A stretch of 64,000 bases of DNA from assembly GCF_006363915.1 (NCBI RefSeq), contig NZ_CP040946.1; one strand, written 5' to 3'. Below the pieces are notes generated by a model. It saw only the letters and a list, made by a program, of their open reading frames with translations. It was not told the DNA's origin and did no database searches. A program made the translations under genes and the position numbers. Below are positions 9,530 through 17,068 of the stretch, piece after piece; the first letter of the stretch is position 1; every line of letters begins with the position of its first letter. The stretch comes from Methylophilus medardensis (lineage in GTDB: Bacteria > Pseudomonadota > Gammaproteobacteria > Burkholderiales > Methylophilaceae).

Positions 9530-9574
9530 ACGAAACCAACGCCTCACGAAACCAACGCATAAAGAAACCAGCGC
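9530..9574 (+). repeat. three-copy 16-bp-period repeat at the start of the Nudix gene
   Basis: The 13-mer ACGAAACCAACGC occurs at 9530-9542 and 9546-9558 and as AAGAAACCAGCGC at 9562-9574, with exactly 16 nt between copies. The last copy abuts the ATG at 9575 and occupies the place where a Shine-Dalgarno sequence would be expected; no purine-rich ribosome site is visible. Confidence 0.8.
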
Positions 9575-10069
9575 ATGTTGAATTCCACTGATTCAAAATC
9601 CTCCAAATCGGCCTTGCAATGGAAACCGAACGTCACGGTCGCGGCGATTATCGAGCACGCGGGTAAGTTTTTATTGGTCGAAGAGATTACCGAGCGTGGT
9701 CATCGTTTTAATCAGCCTGCGGGCCACCTCGAAGAGCATGAAACCATCATTGCAGCCGCGATTCGTGAGACGCTAGAAGAAACGGCTTATGATTTCACGC
9801 CTGAGGCGATCGTCGGCATTTACCACTGGCAACATCCTCTCAATGGGATTACCTATCTACGCTTTGCTTTCAGCGGCACGTTGGGCAAGCATTACCCTGA
9901 GCAAGCGTTGGATGACGGTATCATTCGCACCGTTTGGAAAACAGAAACTGAAATTGCCGCAGAAGGCGCTTCCATGCGCAGTCCGCAAGTATTGCTCTGC
10001 GTTCAGGATTACCTAGCAGGCAAGCGCTATCCTTTAGACATTTTGAAGCATTTGGGCCAAGCACTATGA
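9575..10069 (+). CDS. Nudix hydrolase
   Basis: A 164-residue Nudix protein, probably NudJ-like. The Nudix box reads GHLEEHETIIAAAIRETLEE followed by TA, matching G-x5-E-x7-R-E-x2-E-E; the last box position is Ala instead of the common Gly. Members hydrolyse nucleoside diphosphates linked to another group; NudJ acts on thiamine pyrophosphates and nucleoside triphosphates. Its stop overlaps the start of mnmA by 4 nt (ATGA), a pairing I recall as common in betaproteobacteria. The start is at the end of a three-copy repeat without a visible Shine-Dalgarno sequence. Confidence 0.9.
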   Translation: MLNSTDSKSSKSALQWKPNVTVAAIIEHAGKFLLVEEITERGHRFNQPAGHLEEHETIIAAAIRETLEETAYDFTPEAIVGIYHWQHPLNGITYLRFAFSGTLGKHYPEQALDDGIIRTVWKTETEIAAEGASMRSPQVLLCVQDYLAGKRYPLDILKHLGQAL

Positions 10070-11160
10070 GTAAACCACACGTAATCGTCGGCCTCTCCGG
10101 CGGTGTTGATTCTTCTGTGACCGCCTTGTTATTAAAGCAACAAGGTTATCAAGTCACCGGCTTGTTTATGAAAAACTGGGAAGACGACGATACCGATGAG
10201 TATTGCTCCTCGCGACAGGATTTGATTGATGCGGTGTCAGCCGCAGACAAAATTGGCATCGATATCGAGACGGTGAATTTTAGTGCCGAGTATAAAGAAC
10301 GCGTGTTCGCTAACTTTTTGCAGGAGTATCAAGCCGGTCGCACGCCCAACCCAGATATTCTCTGCAATGCCGAAATTAAATTTAAAGCGTTTTTAGACCA
10401 TGCCATGGGCATGGGTGCCGACTTGATCGCCACTGGCCATTATGCACAAGTACGTGAAAACCCCATTCAGCCGGGCCAGTTTCAATTGCTGAAAGCCGAT
10501 GATGGCAGCAAAGACCAAAGCTACTTTTTGTCGCGGCTGAATCAGGCACAGCTCTCCAAAACCTTATTCCCTTTGGGCAAACATCTCAAACGAGAAGTAC
10601 GCGAGATCGCCCGCGAACACGGTCTGGCCAATGCAGAGAAAAAAGACTCTACCGGCATTTGCTTTATCGGCGAACGCCCGTTTCAGGAGTTTTTACAACG
10701 CTACTTGCCTCGTCACCCTGGGGTGATGCGCACGCCAGAAGGCAAAGTGGTCGGTGAGCATGAAGGCTTGATGTATTACACCATTGGGCAGCGGCAAGGG
10801 CTCAAAATTGGTGGCAGCCGCGACAGCAATGGTGAGCCGTGGTTTGTGGCGGCTAAACACATGGCAGAAAACGCCTTGATCGTGGTTCAAGGCCACGATC
10901 ACCCCTTGTTGCAAAGCGATGGACTGACCGCAGGCCAACTCCACTGGATTAGCGGTGAACAACCCGAGACCAACTGGGTATATGCGGCGAAAACGCGGTA
11001 TCGTCAACCAGATGCGCCATGCGAAGTGGATGCAGTCGATGCCGAACAAGCCACCATTCGCTTCGGCCAACACCAGTGGGCCATTACGCCCGGGCAAAGT
11101 GTGGTGGTTTACGAAAGCAATGTTTGCCTTGGTGGTGGCATTATTACTGCAGCCCTTTAA
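10066..11160 (+). CDS. mnmA: tRNA-specific 2-thiouridylase
   Basis: Installs the 2-thio group at wobble uridine 34 of Lys, Glu and Gln tRNAs, with sulfur relayed from cysteine desulfurase. The 364-residue protein has the PP-loop GLSGGVDSSV at residues 9-18, the catalytic Cys100 in DILCNAEIKF and the second catalytic Cys in STGICFIGERPF; a conserved MKNWEDDD stretch follows the PP-loop. The length is that of the family. It is translationally coupled to the upstream Nudix gene. Confidence 0.96.
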   Translation: MSKPHVIVGLSGGVDSSVTALLLKQQGYQVTGLFMKNWEDDDTDEYCSSRQDLIDAVSAADKIGIDIETVNFSAEYKERVFANFLQEYQAGRTPNPDILCNAEIKFKAFLDHAMGMGADLIATGHYAQVRENPIQPGQFQLLKADDGSKDQSYFLSRLNQAQLSKTLFPLGKHLKREVREIAREHGLANAEKKDSTGICFIGERPFQEFLQRYLPRHPGVMRTPEGKVVGEHEGLMYYTIGQRQGLKIGGSRDSNGEPWFVAAKHMAENALIVVQGHDHPLLQSDGLTAGQLHWISGEQPETNWVYAAKTRYRQPDAPCEVDAVDAEQATIRFGQHQWAITPGQSVVVYESNVCLGGGIITAAL

Positions 11161-11239
11161 CCCACCCCAAGGCATGGTTATTGCTTGAGCTTGCAAGATA
11201 AAATGAAAATCAACGCCAAGTGACGAGGAATGACAACGA

Positions 11240-11569
11240 ATGGCTTATATTTTAAAAAATAAAGCAGGTGAAATTATTGCGGCGAGTCCAGACACGCAAG
11301 TCGCTGCGGATTGGCAAGCAGTAGATAACACCGATATGGAATATTTAAGCTTTTTGGATGATGAATTAAAAAAACACCACACTTTCCGTGAGAGCGACAT
11401 TCAATTGGCGCGTGTGCTCGAAGACTTGATCAGCATTTTGATTGACCGCAGTCTGATCAGCTTTACGGATTTCCCTAGCCCGGCGCAAAAACGCCTCAAT
11501 GAACGCCAAAGCCTGCGTCATAAAAACAATCTTCAGCTCCTGGGCGATGATGATATTTCGCCGCTGTAG
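11240..11569 (+). CDS. conserved hypothetical protein
   Basis: A 109-residue soluble protein. The central SDIQLARVLEDLISILI and the FTDFPSPAQKRLNERQSLR region resemble short proteins of gammaproteobacteria and betaproteobacteria that are sometimes mislabelled tryptophan synthase beta-like; it has nothing of the TrpB active site. Function unknown. A GAGGAA Shine-Dalgarno sequence lies upstream of the ATG. It stands alone between mnmA and the converging receptor gene, whose stop is only 9 nt away. Confidence 0.7.
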   Translation: MAYILKNKAGEIIAASPDTQVAADWQAVDNTDMEYLSFLDDELKKHHTFRESDIQLARVLEDLISILIDRSLISFTDFPSPAQKRLNERQSLRHKNNLQLLGDDDISPL

Positions 11570-11578
11570 GTTCACCCG

Positions 11579-13903
11579 CTAATAGGTCATTTCGACCAAA
11601 AACTTAAGGTTACGCCCAGGCCCATACATTCCCAAGCCACCCATGCTGCCATCGAGACGATAGCGTTCGTTTTTCAGGTTCTCGCCAATCAGCCGCAGGG
11701 TCAAATGTTCGTTCACGTTTAAACGGATACCTGCATTCCACATCTCATAACCCGCCTGCTGGCCAAACACATAGCGACTGCTATCTGTGCCATCACCACT
11801 AAGCAAAATGTCGCGCGCAGATACTTTTCTGTAGGTCATATTCAAGTCGAGCTGTTTATTCAACGCGACACCAAGATTAATATTCAATGCATTGCCCGGC
11901 GCAGTGAAAAGTGGTGCAAATGTCTGACCATTAAATATTTCACCACGGATGCGAGCGTATCCGCTACGCAGATACCAGCCGTGGTATTGCAAAAAACTTT
12001 CTACCTCCACGCCATTTCGACGCTCCCAGCCATTCTGGCTAATTGTGCCATCGACCTCCTCGCGCAAGGAAATCAACAACTGTGAGGTATGGGTATGGTA
12101 GACATTGAGTTTTCCCGAGAACCAAACATCTGTATTCAATAAGTGTGGCGTTTGGTAACTCACACCCAGCTCTGTCGTCTCTGACCGTTGCGGTTGATAC
12201 AAATCACCACAGATGCGTGAATCGGGGCCATTTATCGGCATCAATTGGGCCCGGCAACGGCTAAACGGCCCTTGCGTAAAGTATTCATCGATCAGTGGTG
12301 GACGAAACCCTTGTCCATAATTGCTGTAAACCGTCAGCTTGTCCGGCTGATTTTTCGCCAACACATCATAGGCAAGCCCTAAGCTCCAAGTCTCTTCTTT
12401 AAATTTGATGGTATTGGCTTGATCATATGGTTGCAGCAAAGCCAGCGTGCCCCCCGCTGCCTCGACCTGATACCGGTCTTGTCGATAGCCGGGCGTCAGC
12501 GTGAATTGGCCCATTTGCAAAGTGGGCTGCACATACAGCGCCTCAAATGACTTTCGCCCCGGCGGGGCTGACGCATTGAACCCATCGGGATAGGTTGACT
12601 GCATCGTGGTACTGCGATTCTGATACACCCTTGTAATGGCACGCTCACTGGCGTTGTACTGAAAACCGGCTAACAACGATAGATGCAACCAGCCACTCTC
12701 TTTTAGCACCGCTAAGTTACTGATATCCACTGTTTGCGTTTTGTATTGATAAGTATCCGTTAAATCGCCCCGACAAAAGGTCGTATTGGATGGGTCTGGC
12801 AGATACAGTAAACCCTGACATTGCGTTTGCTTGGGATTGAAGGTTGAACCCATCTCTTGGCTGATCACGTCTTGCAGATGCGTGTGCCCGGCGCCGACGG
12901 TAGCCTTGACATGCACCAGCGGACTCTGCGGATCATACTGAACCGTTTCAGACCAGGTCAGATCATCGACTGATCGAATGACATTGCCAAAAAATCCCGG
13001 TTGGCCGCCGGTGGCATCATAAGGTTGCAATCCAGTGTCATCAAACTTGACGATAGACGTCACCAGTTGCAAGTCTTCCGTCGGAAAAACACTCACCTTT
13101 AACAAATGAGAAATCGACGCAATGGCAGAATTGGTCAGCTTGGTGCCATCCCCCAAGGTCATATCGTTTGACTGGCGATTACTGTAGTTATACAGAATAT
13201 CTATCCGCTCTTCCGGACGCGCAAAGAGTAAATAAGAACGCGTATATTCGTCATTGTTGTTGCCATAGCCAAATTTCAACTTAGCCCCGTAGTGTTGGCC
13301 AGGCTTTAAAAAGTCTTCAGCATTTTTGGTGGTTGCATTGACAGTTCCGCCCAGCGAACCGGAGCCACTGGTGATTTGCGGACCGCGTTGGACTTCAATG
13401 CTTTTAAGCAACTCGGGCTCAATAAATGTGCCTCCCATCCGGTACTTTTCAAAGCCCTTGGGCACGCCATCAACCTTCACCATGACATCCTCGTTATCGC
13501 CATAGCCGCGAATATTAAATGTCATACCGCTGGGACGTGGTCCGCCGTTAATGGACACGCCGGGGACCGACCTAATCGCGTCAAAAATATGGCTAGGTTG
13601 TAAGCGCTGCAATTGCTCGCTCGTGATGGTAGTGATCGGCAATGTGGGGTGAATGCCGGGCGTTGGGGCATCTATTTTTCGATCAGTGACCGTCACTTCC
13701 GGCAAGGTATCCACTGCGTCGGTCGCCTCAGACGCTGGTTTGTCAGTGATTTCATCCATCGAGGCCGCCTCTGCATGCGCCCATGGCGCAGCACTTAAGC
13801 AATACCACGTGGTAAGCAAGATAGGCAAAGCACGTAGCAGTTGCATCACGGATCGCGGGGAGGGGTCAGCACAGGTCATGTTGTAGACGTGTTTAATCTT
13901 CAT
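11579..13903 (-). CDS. TonB-dependent outer-membrane receptor (heme/hemoglobin-receptor-like)
   Basis: A 774-residue TonB-dependent transporter: signal region ending about AHAEA, a TonB-box-like EVTVTD, a plug with ITSEQLQRLQPSHIFDAIRS and VQRGPQITSGSGSLGGTVN, and a barrel ending with the aromatic terminus EMTY. YGQGFRPPLIDEY recalls the FRAP-motif region of heme receptors, so a heme or related ligand is plausible but unproven. Starts at ATG codons 13903, 13879 and 13846 are possible; none has a clear Shine-Dalgarno sequence. Unlike the other receptors here it has no Fur-like box directly upstream; a PEP-CTERM gene and a terminator precede it. Confidence 0.85.
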   Translation of the reverse strand: MKIKHVYNMTCADPSPRSVMQLLRALPILLTTWYCLSAAPWAHAEAASMDEITDKPASEATDAVDTLPEVTVTDRKIDAPTPGIHPTLPITTITSEQLQRLQPSHIFDAIRSVPGVSINGGPRPSGMTFNIRGYGDNEDVMVKVDGVPKGFEKYRMGGTFIEPELLKSIEVQRGPQITSGSGSLGGTVNATTKNAEDFLKPGQHYGAKLKFGYGNNNDEYTRSYLLFARPEERIDILYNYSNRQSNDMTLGDGTKLTNSAIASISHLLKVSVFPTEDLQLVTSIVKFDDTGLQPYDATGGQPGFFGNVIRSVDDLTWSETVQYDPQSPLVHVKATVGAGHTHLQDVISQEMGSTFNPKQTQCQGLLYLPDPSNTTFCRGDLTDTYQYKTQTVDISNLAVLKESGWLHLSLLAGFQYNASERAITRVYQNRSTTMQSTYPDGFNASAPPGRKSFEALYVQPTLQMGQFTLTPGYRQDRYQVEAAGGTLALLQPYDQANTIKFKEETWSLGLAYDVLAKNQPDKLTVYSNYGQGFRPPLIDEYFTQGPFSRCRAQLMPINGPDSRICGDLYQPQRSETTELGVSYQTPHLLNTDVWFSGKLNVYHTHTSQLLISLREEVDGTISQNGWERRNGVEVESFLQYHGWYLRSGYARIRGEIFNGQTFAPLFTAPGNALNINLGVALNKQLDLNMTYRKVSARDILLSGDGTDSSRYVFGQQAGYEMWNAGIRLNVNEHLTLRLIGENLKNERYRLDGSMGGLGMYGPGRNLKFLVEMTY

Positions 13904-13913
13904 CAGGTGGGAA

Positions 13914-13940
13914 ACAAAGGGGCTCTTTGAGCCCCTTTGT
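13914..13940 (-). terminator. hairpin between the PEP-CTERM gene and the receptor
   Basis: Perfect 11-bp inverted repeat ACAAAGGGGCT / AGCCCCTTTGT with a 5-nt loop. Read on the minus strand it follows the PEP-CTERM gene and ends in TTTGTTT just 10 nt before the receptor ATG, so it could terminate the first gene or attenuate the second. Confidence 0.7.
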
Positions 13941-13953
13941 CATGGTTGCACTA

Positions 13954-13990
13954 CCGTAAATTAGGCCGTAAATTACGGCCGTAAATTAGG
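13954..13990. repeat. triple 12-13-bp tandem repeat
   Basis: Units CCGTAAATTAGG (13954-13965), CCGTAAATTACGG (13966-13978) and CCGTAAATTAGG (13979-13990). The last copy contains the stop codon of the minus-strand PEP-CTERM gene, so the repeat lies in its 3' end and immediate trailer. Confidence 0.85.
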
Positions 13991-14645
13991 CTGGTTGTTT
14001 TGCAGCGCGACGGGAGACAAAGGCCATCAGGCCCAGACCCAGAGCCATCAGGCTGTAGGCTTCTGGCTCTGGCACCGGCGTTACCGTCGGTACAGCCACT
14101 GCCGCCAAGGCGACTTGATCCAAACTCATGTGTGCAGCAGGAGAGGTAAAGTTAAAGGTATAAAGCGCAGCCGCACTGACATTGCTCCATTTCCAATATA
14201 ACTCTTGTTCGGCGGTCGCACCGCCCATCACCACCCCTTGGTCTTCGTTAAATTGCAACACCGAGGCGGCGGAAACACCGTTCAATGTCGCTGTAGAACT
14301 GCTGAGCGTACCGACCGTCGCAATACGTAAGTACACATCGAACAAACCACTGTTTTGGCCGCTGAGGGTGGCTGTAAGTGCTGCGGGACCAGCGAAACTA
14401 TAGATATTGCCACCGCCAGTGAGAAAAGAGCCTCCCGAGGTTTCTGTCACAGAAGCGCTCGTCCCAGCGGTCACCGCCACATCAGGTGTGGTGTCGTTGG
14501 TGCTGTTAAAAATATTCCATTCGGCGTAGCTCACTGGTGTCTCGCTGCCCCATGGATTGGCTGTGTTCCAAACCGCCTGTGTGGCAAATGCAGAGCCGCT
14601 AAAAGCCATGCCTAAACTAAGTGCCAATACTGAAACTTTCATCAT
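13986..14645 (-). CDS. PEP-CTERM sorting domain protein
   Basis: A 219-residue exported protein. It has a signal peptide (MMKVSVLALSLGMAFSGSAF, cleavage after about residue 21) and a C-terminal exosortase recognition segment: VPEPEAYSLM, a hydrophobic helix and the basic end SRRAAKQ. The middle is rich in Ser, Thr, Ala and Gly, as in surface-exposed or matrix proteins of this class. A GAGGAG Shine-Dalgarno sequence stands before the ATG pair. The exosortase that would process it is not in the window. It lies directly upstream of a TonB-dependent receptor gene on the same strand. Confidence 0.9.
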   Translation of the reverse strand: MMKVSVLALSLGMAFSGSAFATQAVWNTANPWGSETPVSYAEWNIFNSTNDTTPDVAVTAGTSASVTETSGGSFLTGGGNIYSFAGPAALTATLSGQNSGLFDVYLRIATVGTLSSSTATLNGVSAASVLQFNEDQGVVMGGATAEQELYWKWSNVSAAALYTFNFTSPAAHMSLDQVALAAVAVPTVTPVPEPEAYSLMALGLGLMAFVSRRAAKQPA

Positions 14646-14797
14646 TTAAAACTCCTCAACAAGCGCGTGTTCCCCTTCCTCGCAAAGGCCACTGCGCCAT
14701 TTCTAGAATAAGTCTCACGGACCCACACCGTTGAGTGTTTCAATCCCCATGTAGCCGTGCACATGGTTAAAAAAATATGTAAATGAATAGCTGCCGC

Positions 14798-14986
14798 TTA
14801 TTTGCTGCTGGCCGGCTCAAAGTCAACCACAAATCGATATTGCTTGCCGCAATCAATAATGACTTCTTTTTGTCCGCGTTTCAGCAAGCGAATATCGACC
14901 TTGATGCTGCCAAAACCATCATGCGCAATCAGCTCATCGAGTAAGTCGAGTAATCTTTTTTTGACCGGCGTATTCACTGCGTGCAT
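14798..14986 (-). CDS. small protein (DUF2292-like), behind a Fur-like box
   Basis: A 62-residue protein with alternating charged and hydrophobic residues (LLDLLDELIAHDGFGSIKVD and a KEVIIDCGKQYRFVV strand). The layout of a helix followed by a beta-hairpin recalls the DUF2292 family of small proteins; that is a memory-based match. Function unknown. A Fur-like palindrome lies about 33 nt upstream of the start, so the gene is probably iron-regulated. Confidence 0.65.
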   Translation of the reverse strand: MHAVNTPVKKRLLDLLDELIAHDGFGSIKVDIRLLKRGQKEVIIDCGKQYRFVVDFEPASSK

Positions 14987-15018
14987 AGCATCTATTTATC
15001 TTGGTTTGCTTATTTTTT

Positions 15019-15039
15019 AAATGATAACAATTATCATTT
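15019..15039. promoter_or_regulatory. Fur-box-like operator
   Basis: AAATGATAACAATTATCATTT is a near-perfect palindrome close to the Fur consensus (ATGATAATnATTATCAT type). It is placed to control the small minus-strand gene at 14798-14986. Confidence 0.8.
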
Positions 15040-15195
15040 ACTTTATCAACAAAAACATTGATCCGCCTACAAGCACGGACTAACAGGGCGCACAGCGATG
15101 AGAAATAAGGCGCAGAGATGCATGAGCAACACTCAGCGGTGCGGCTTAGCGCGGGTGATCAGGCTATAGGACAAGAAAAAATAAGAGTAACAGCA

Positions 15196-15216
15196 TGCAC
15201 GCATTGACTGCGTGCA
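15196..15216 (-). terminator. possible terminator of the GST gene
   Basis: Perfect 8-bp inverted repeat TGCACGCA / TGCGTGCA with a 5-nt loop, 17 nt downstream of the GST stop on the minus strand. The T-tract is poor, so termination is uncertain. The rest of 15040-15232 shows nothing I can name. Confidence 0.35.
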
Positions 15217-15232
15217 CTGTCATTGGGGGAGG

Positions 15233-15856
15233 TTATGGCTGTGGCATGGTTTGTTTAAAGCTAGGACGCTTGACCAGCACGCCGTAGTGTTTGGCAAGAT
15301 TAGGAAACTTCTCCTGCCAGTATTTGCCATCCCATTGCATACTTTTAAAACGCAAATCGAAATAGCCGAGCGCAGTGCCTAACGCGATATCGGCCAGACT
15401 GAAGGTTTCATTCACGCACCACTTCTTTTTCAGTAGGTCATCATCCAACGCGGTTAATCCCGCCGTTACTTTGGCAAACTGCTTGTCTATCCAGCCGGCA
15501 GATTGTTGGGCCTCTGGCTTGCGCTGTTCAAGCATCACGGCGACGGCAGCATCACATACCCCATCGGCAAGCGCTTCCCAACGCCTCACCTTGATTTTGG
15601 CAGAGTGGTCTTGTGGAATCAGGTGCGCGACCGGTGTGCGATGGTCGAGATATTCGACAATGACGCGTGAATCATAGAGCGCATCGCCATCATCGAGCAC
15701 CAGCACGGGCACTTTGCCTAAGGGGTTGTGCTGACCGACCGGACAATCAGGTGAAGATAACACCACTTCATTGAGGGTCAGATCCACATGTTTTTCGATA
15801 GCGACAATACGCACCTTGCGTGCGTAGGGACTGTTTACCGTGTATAAAAGCTGCAT
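15233..15856 (-). CDS. glutathione S-transferase family protein
   Basis: A 207-residue GST of the YibF-like type. The thioredoxin-like N-terminal domain (1-80) begins LLYTVNSPYARKVRI, with Ser/Tyr near the expected glutathione-activating position, and contains the cis-Pro motif NPLGKVPVL and the DSRVIVEYLD glutathione-binding segment. The all-helical C-terminal domain carries FSLADIALGTALGYFDLR. It may conjugate or reduce electrophiles; the substrate is unknown. It is monocistronic and divergent from nadC. Confidence 0.9.
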   Translation of the reverse strand: MQLLYTVNSPYARKVRIVAIEKHVDLTLNEVVLSSPDCPVGQHNPLGKVPVLVLDDGDALYDSRVIVEYLDHRTPVAHLIPQDHSAKIKVRRWEALADGVCDAAVAVMLEQRKPEAQQSAGWIDKQFAKVTAGLTALDDDLLKKKWCVNETFSLADIALGTALGYFDLRFKSMQWDGKYWQEKFPNLAKHYGVLVKRPSFKQTMPQP

Positions 15857-16030
15857 AGTGTGGTCTGAGCCAGAAGTTGAATACTTTAAATATAAAAAAA
15901 TCCCACAACAGCGCGCTTAACAAAAACGCTGATCTTAAAAAACACTTGTCTTGGGATGCATTTATTATAATAGCTTTTGGCATGGGCTTAGACTGCTGCA
16001 TGCATATTTTTTAACCTTGCTGACGACCAC

Positions 16031-16903
16031 ATGACCACATCGACGCTTTACCAACGCTTACCCGACTACCTTACCCAGTCTATGATTGCTGAGCAAGTGC
16101 GCGCTGCACTTGCAGAAGACGTGGGAGACGGCGACCTGACTGCAGCACTGATCCCCGCTGGCACGCAGGCGACAGCGACCATTATTAGCCGAGAAGCTGC
16201 CGTGGTTTGTGGCTGCGCTTGGCTAGAACAATGCTTTAAGCAATTGCAGCCTGCGATTGCACTGTGTTGGCATGTGAGCGATGGCGATCAAGTGCAAGCG
16301 AACCAGACACTGGTGACCATTCAGGGCGAAGCGCGCGCCATGCTCAGTGCCGAACGGCCAGCACTCAACTTCTTGCAGACATTGTCTGGGGTCGCTAGCC
16401 ATACCCGCCGCTATGTAGACGCCATTGCGGGCTTACCGACGCAGATTCTCGATACGCGAAAAACCATCCCCGGCTTACGTCTGGCACAAAAATATGCCGT
16501 ACTTGCTGGCGGCGGCGCCAATCAGCGCTTGGCCCTCTACGATGGCATTCTGATAAAAGAAAACCATATCGCCGCCGCTGGCGCCATCTCGACCGTGTTG
16601 CAAGCAGCGCTAGCATTGCAACAAACGAACAATATTCAGATTGAAGTTGAAAGCCTAAGTGAGTTGCAAGCGGCACTGGCGGCCGGAGCGCGCAGTATTT
16701 TGCTGGATAATTTTTCGTTGGAGGATATGCGGCAAGCGGTGGTTTTAAACAACAAGCGTGCGTTGCTTGAAGCCTCTGGCAACGTCGATTTAACCACGGT
16801 GCGCGCGATTGCAGAAACCGGCGTGGACAGAATCTCGATTGGGGCACTGACCAAAAATATTCAAGCCATCGACTTAAGTATGCGGATACAGATGGCACTG
16901 TAA
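16031..16903 (+). CDS. nadC: nicotinate-nucleotide pyrophosphorylase (carboxylating)
   Basis: Quinolinate phosphoribosyltransferase of de novo NAD synthesis, forming nicotinate mononucleotide from quinolinate and PRPP. The 290-residue protein has the family signatures LAEDVGDGDLTAALIP, LNFLQTLSGVAS, DTRKTIPGLRLAQKYAV, the Lys/Asn-bearing ILIKENHI, and IEVESLSEL followed by ILLDNFS and RISIGALTKN at the C-terminal barrel. The coding start at ATGACCACA is preceded by an AT-rich promoter region (15890-15990). No other nad gene is nearby. Confidence 0.96.
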   Translation: MTTSTLYQRLPDYLTQSMIAEQVRAALAEDVGDGDLTAALIPAGTQATATIISREAAVVCGCAWLEQCFKQLQPAIALCWHVSDGDQVQANQTLVTIQGEARAMLSAERPALNFLQTLSGVASHTRRYVDAIAGLPTQILDTRKTIPGLRLAQKYAVLAGGGANQRLALYDGILIKENHIAAAGAISTVLQAALALQQTNNIQIEVESLSELQAALAAGARSILLDNFSLEDMRQAVVLNNKRALLEASGNVDLTTVRAIAETGVDRISIGALTKNIQAIDLSMRIQMAL

Positions 16904-17007
16904 ATGCGGAAGCAAACAAGAAGCCGGGCTTAGCAAGCCCATGGCGGTGGCATCACACCGCAACTCGCAAATCTGCGCAGGTTTTTCAGTCACAAGGGTG
17001 ACCATTT

Positions 17008-17027
17008 ATGCCACTTAGCAGTGGCAT
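17008..17027. other. inverted repeat between nadC and the ATPase gene
   Basis: ATGCCACT / AGTGGCAT with a TAGC loop, 42 nt before the ATG of the next gene. No T-tract follows, so it is not a typical terminator; it could be an operator or a leader hairpin. Confidence 0.4.
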
Positions 17028-17068
17028 GAGTCTTGCATCATTGGGTGCTCATCCAGCCCAAATATGAC

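Noticed and set aside
17033..17068. TTG starts for the GspE-type ATPase, and similar TTG/GTG starts for bioA, tonB, hemP, hmuT, PepSY-TM, rsmE and AEC genes
   Set aside because: In each case an ATG a few codons inside gives the family-like N-terminus, often with a better Shine-Dalgarno sequence.
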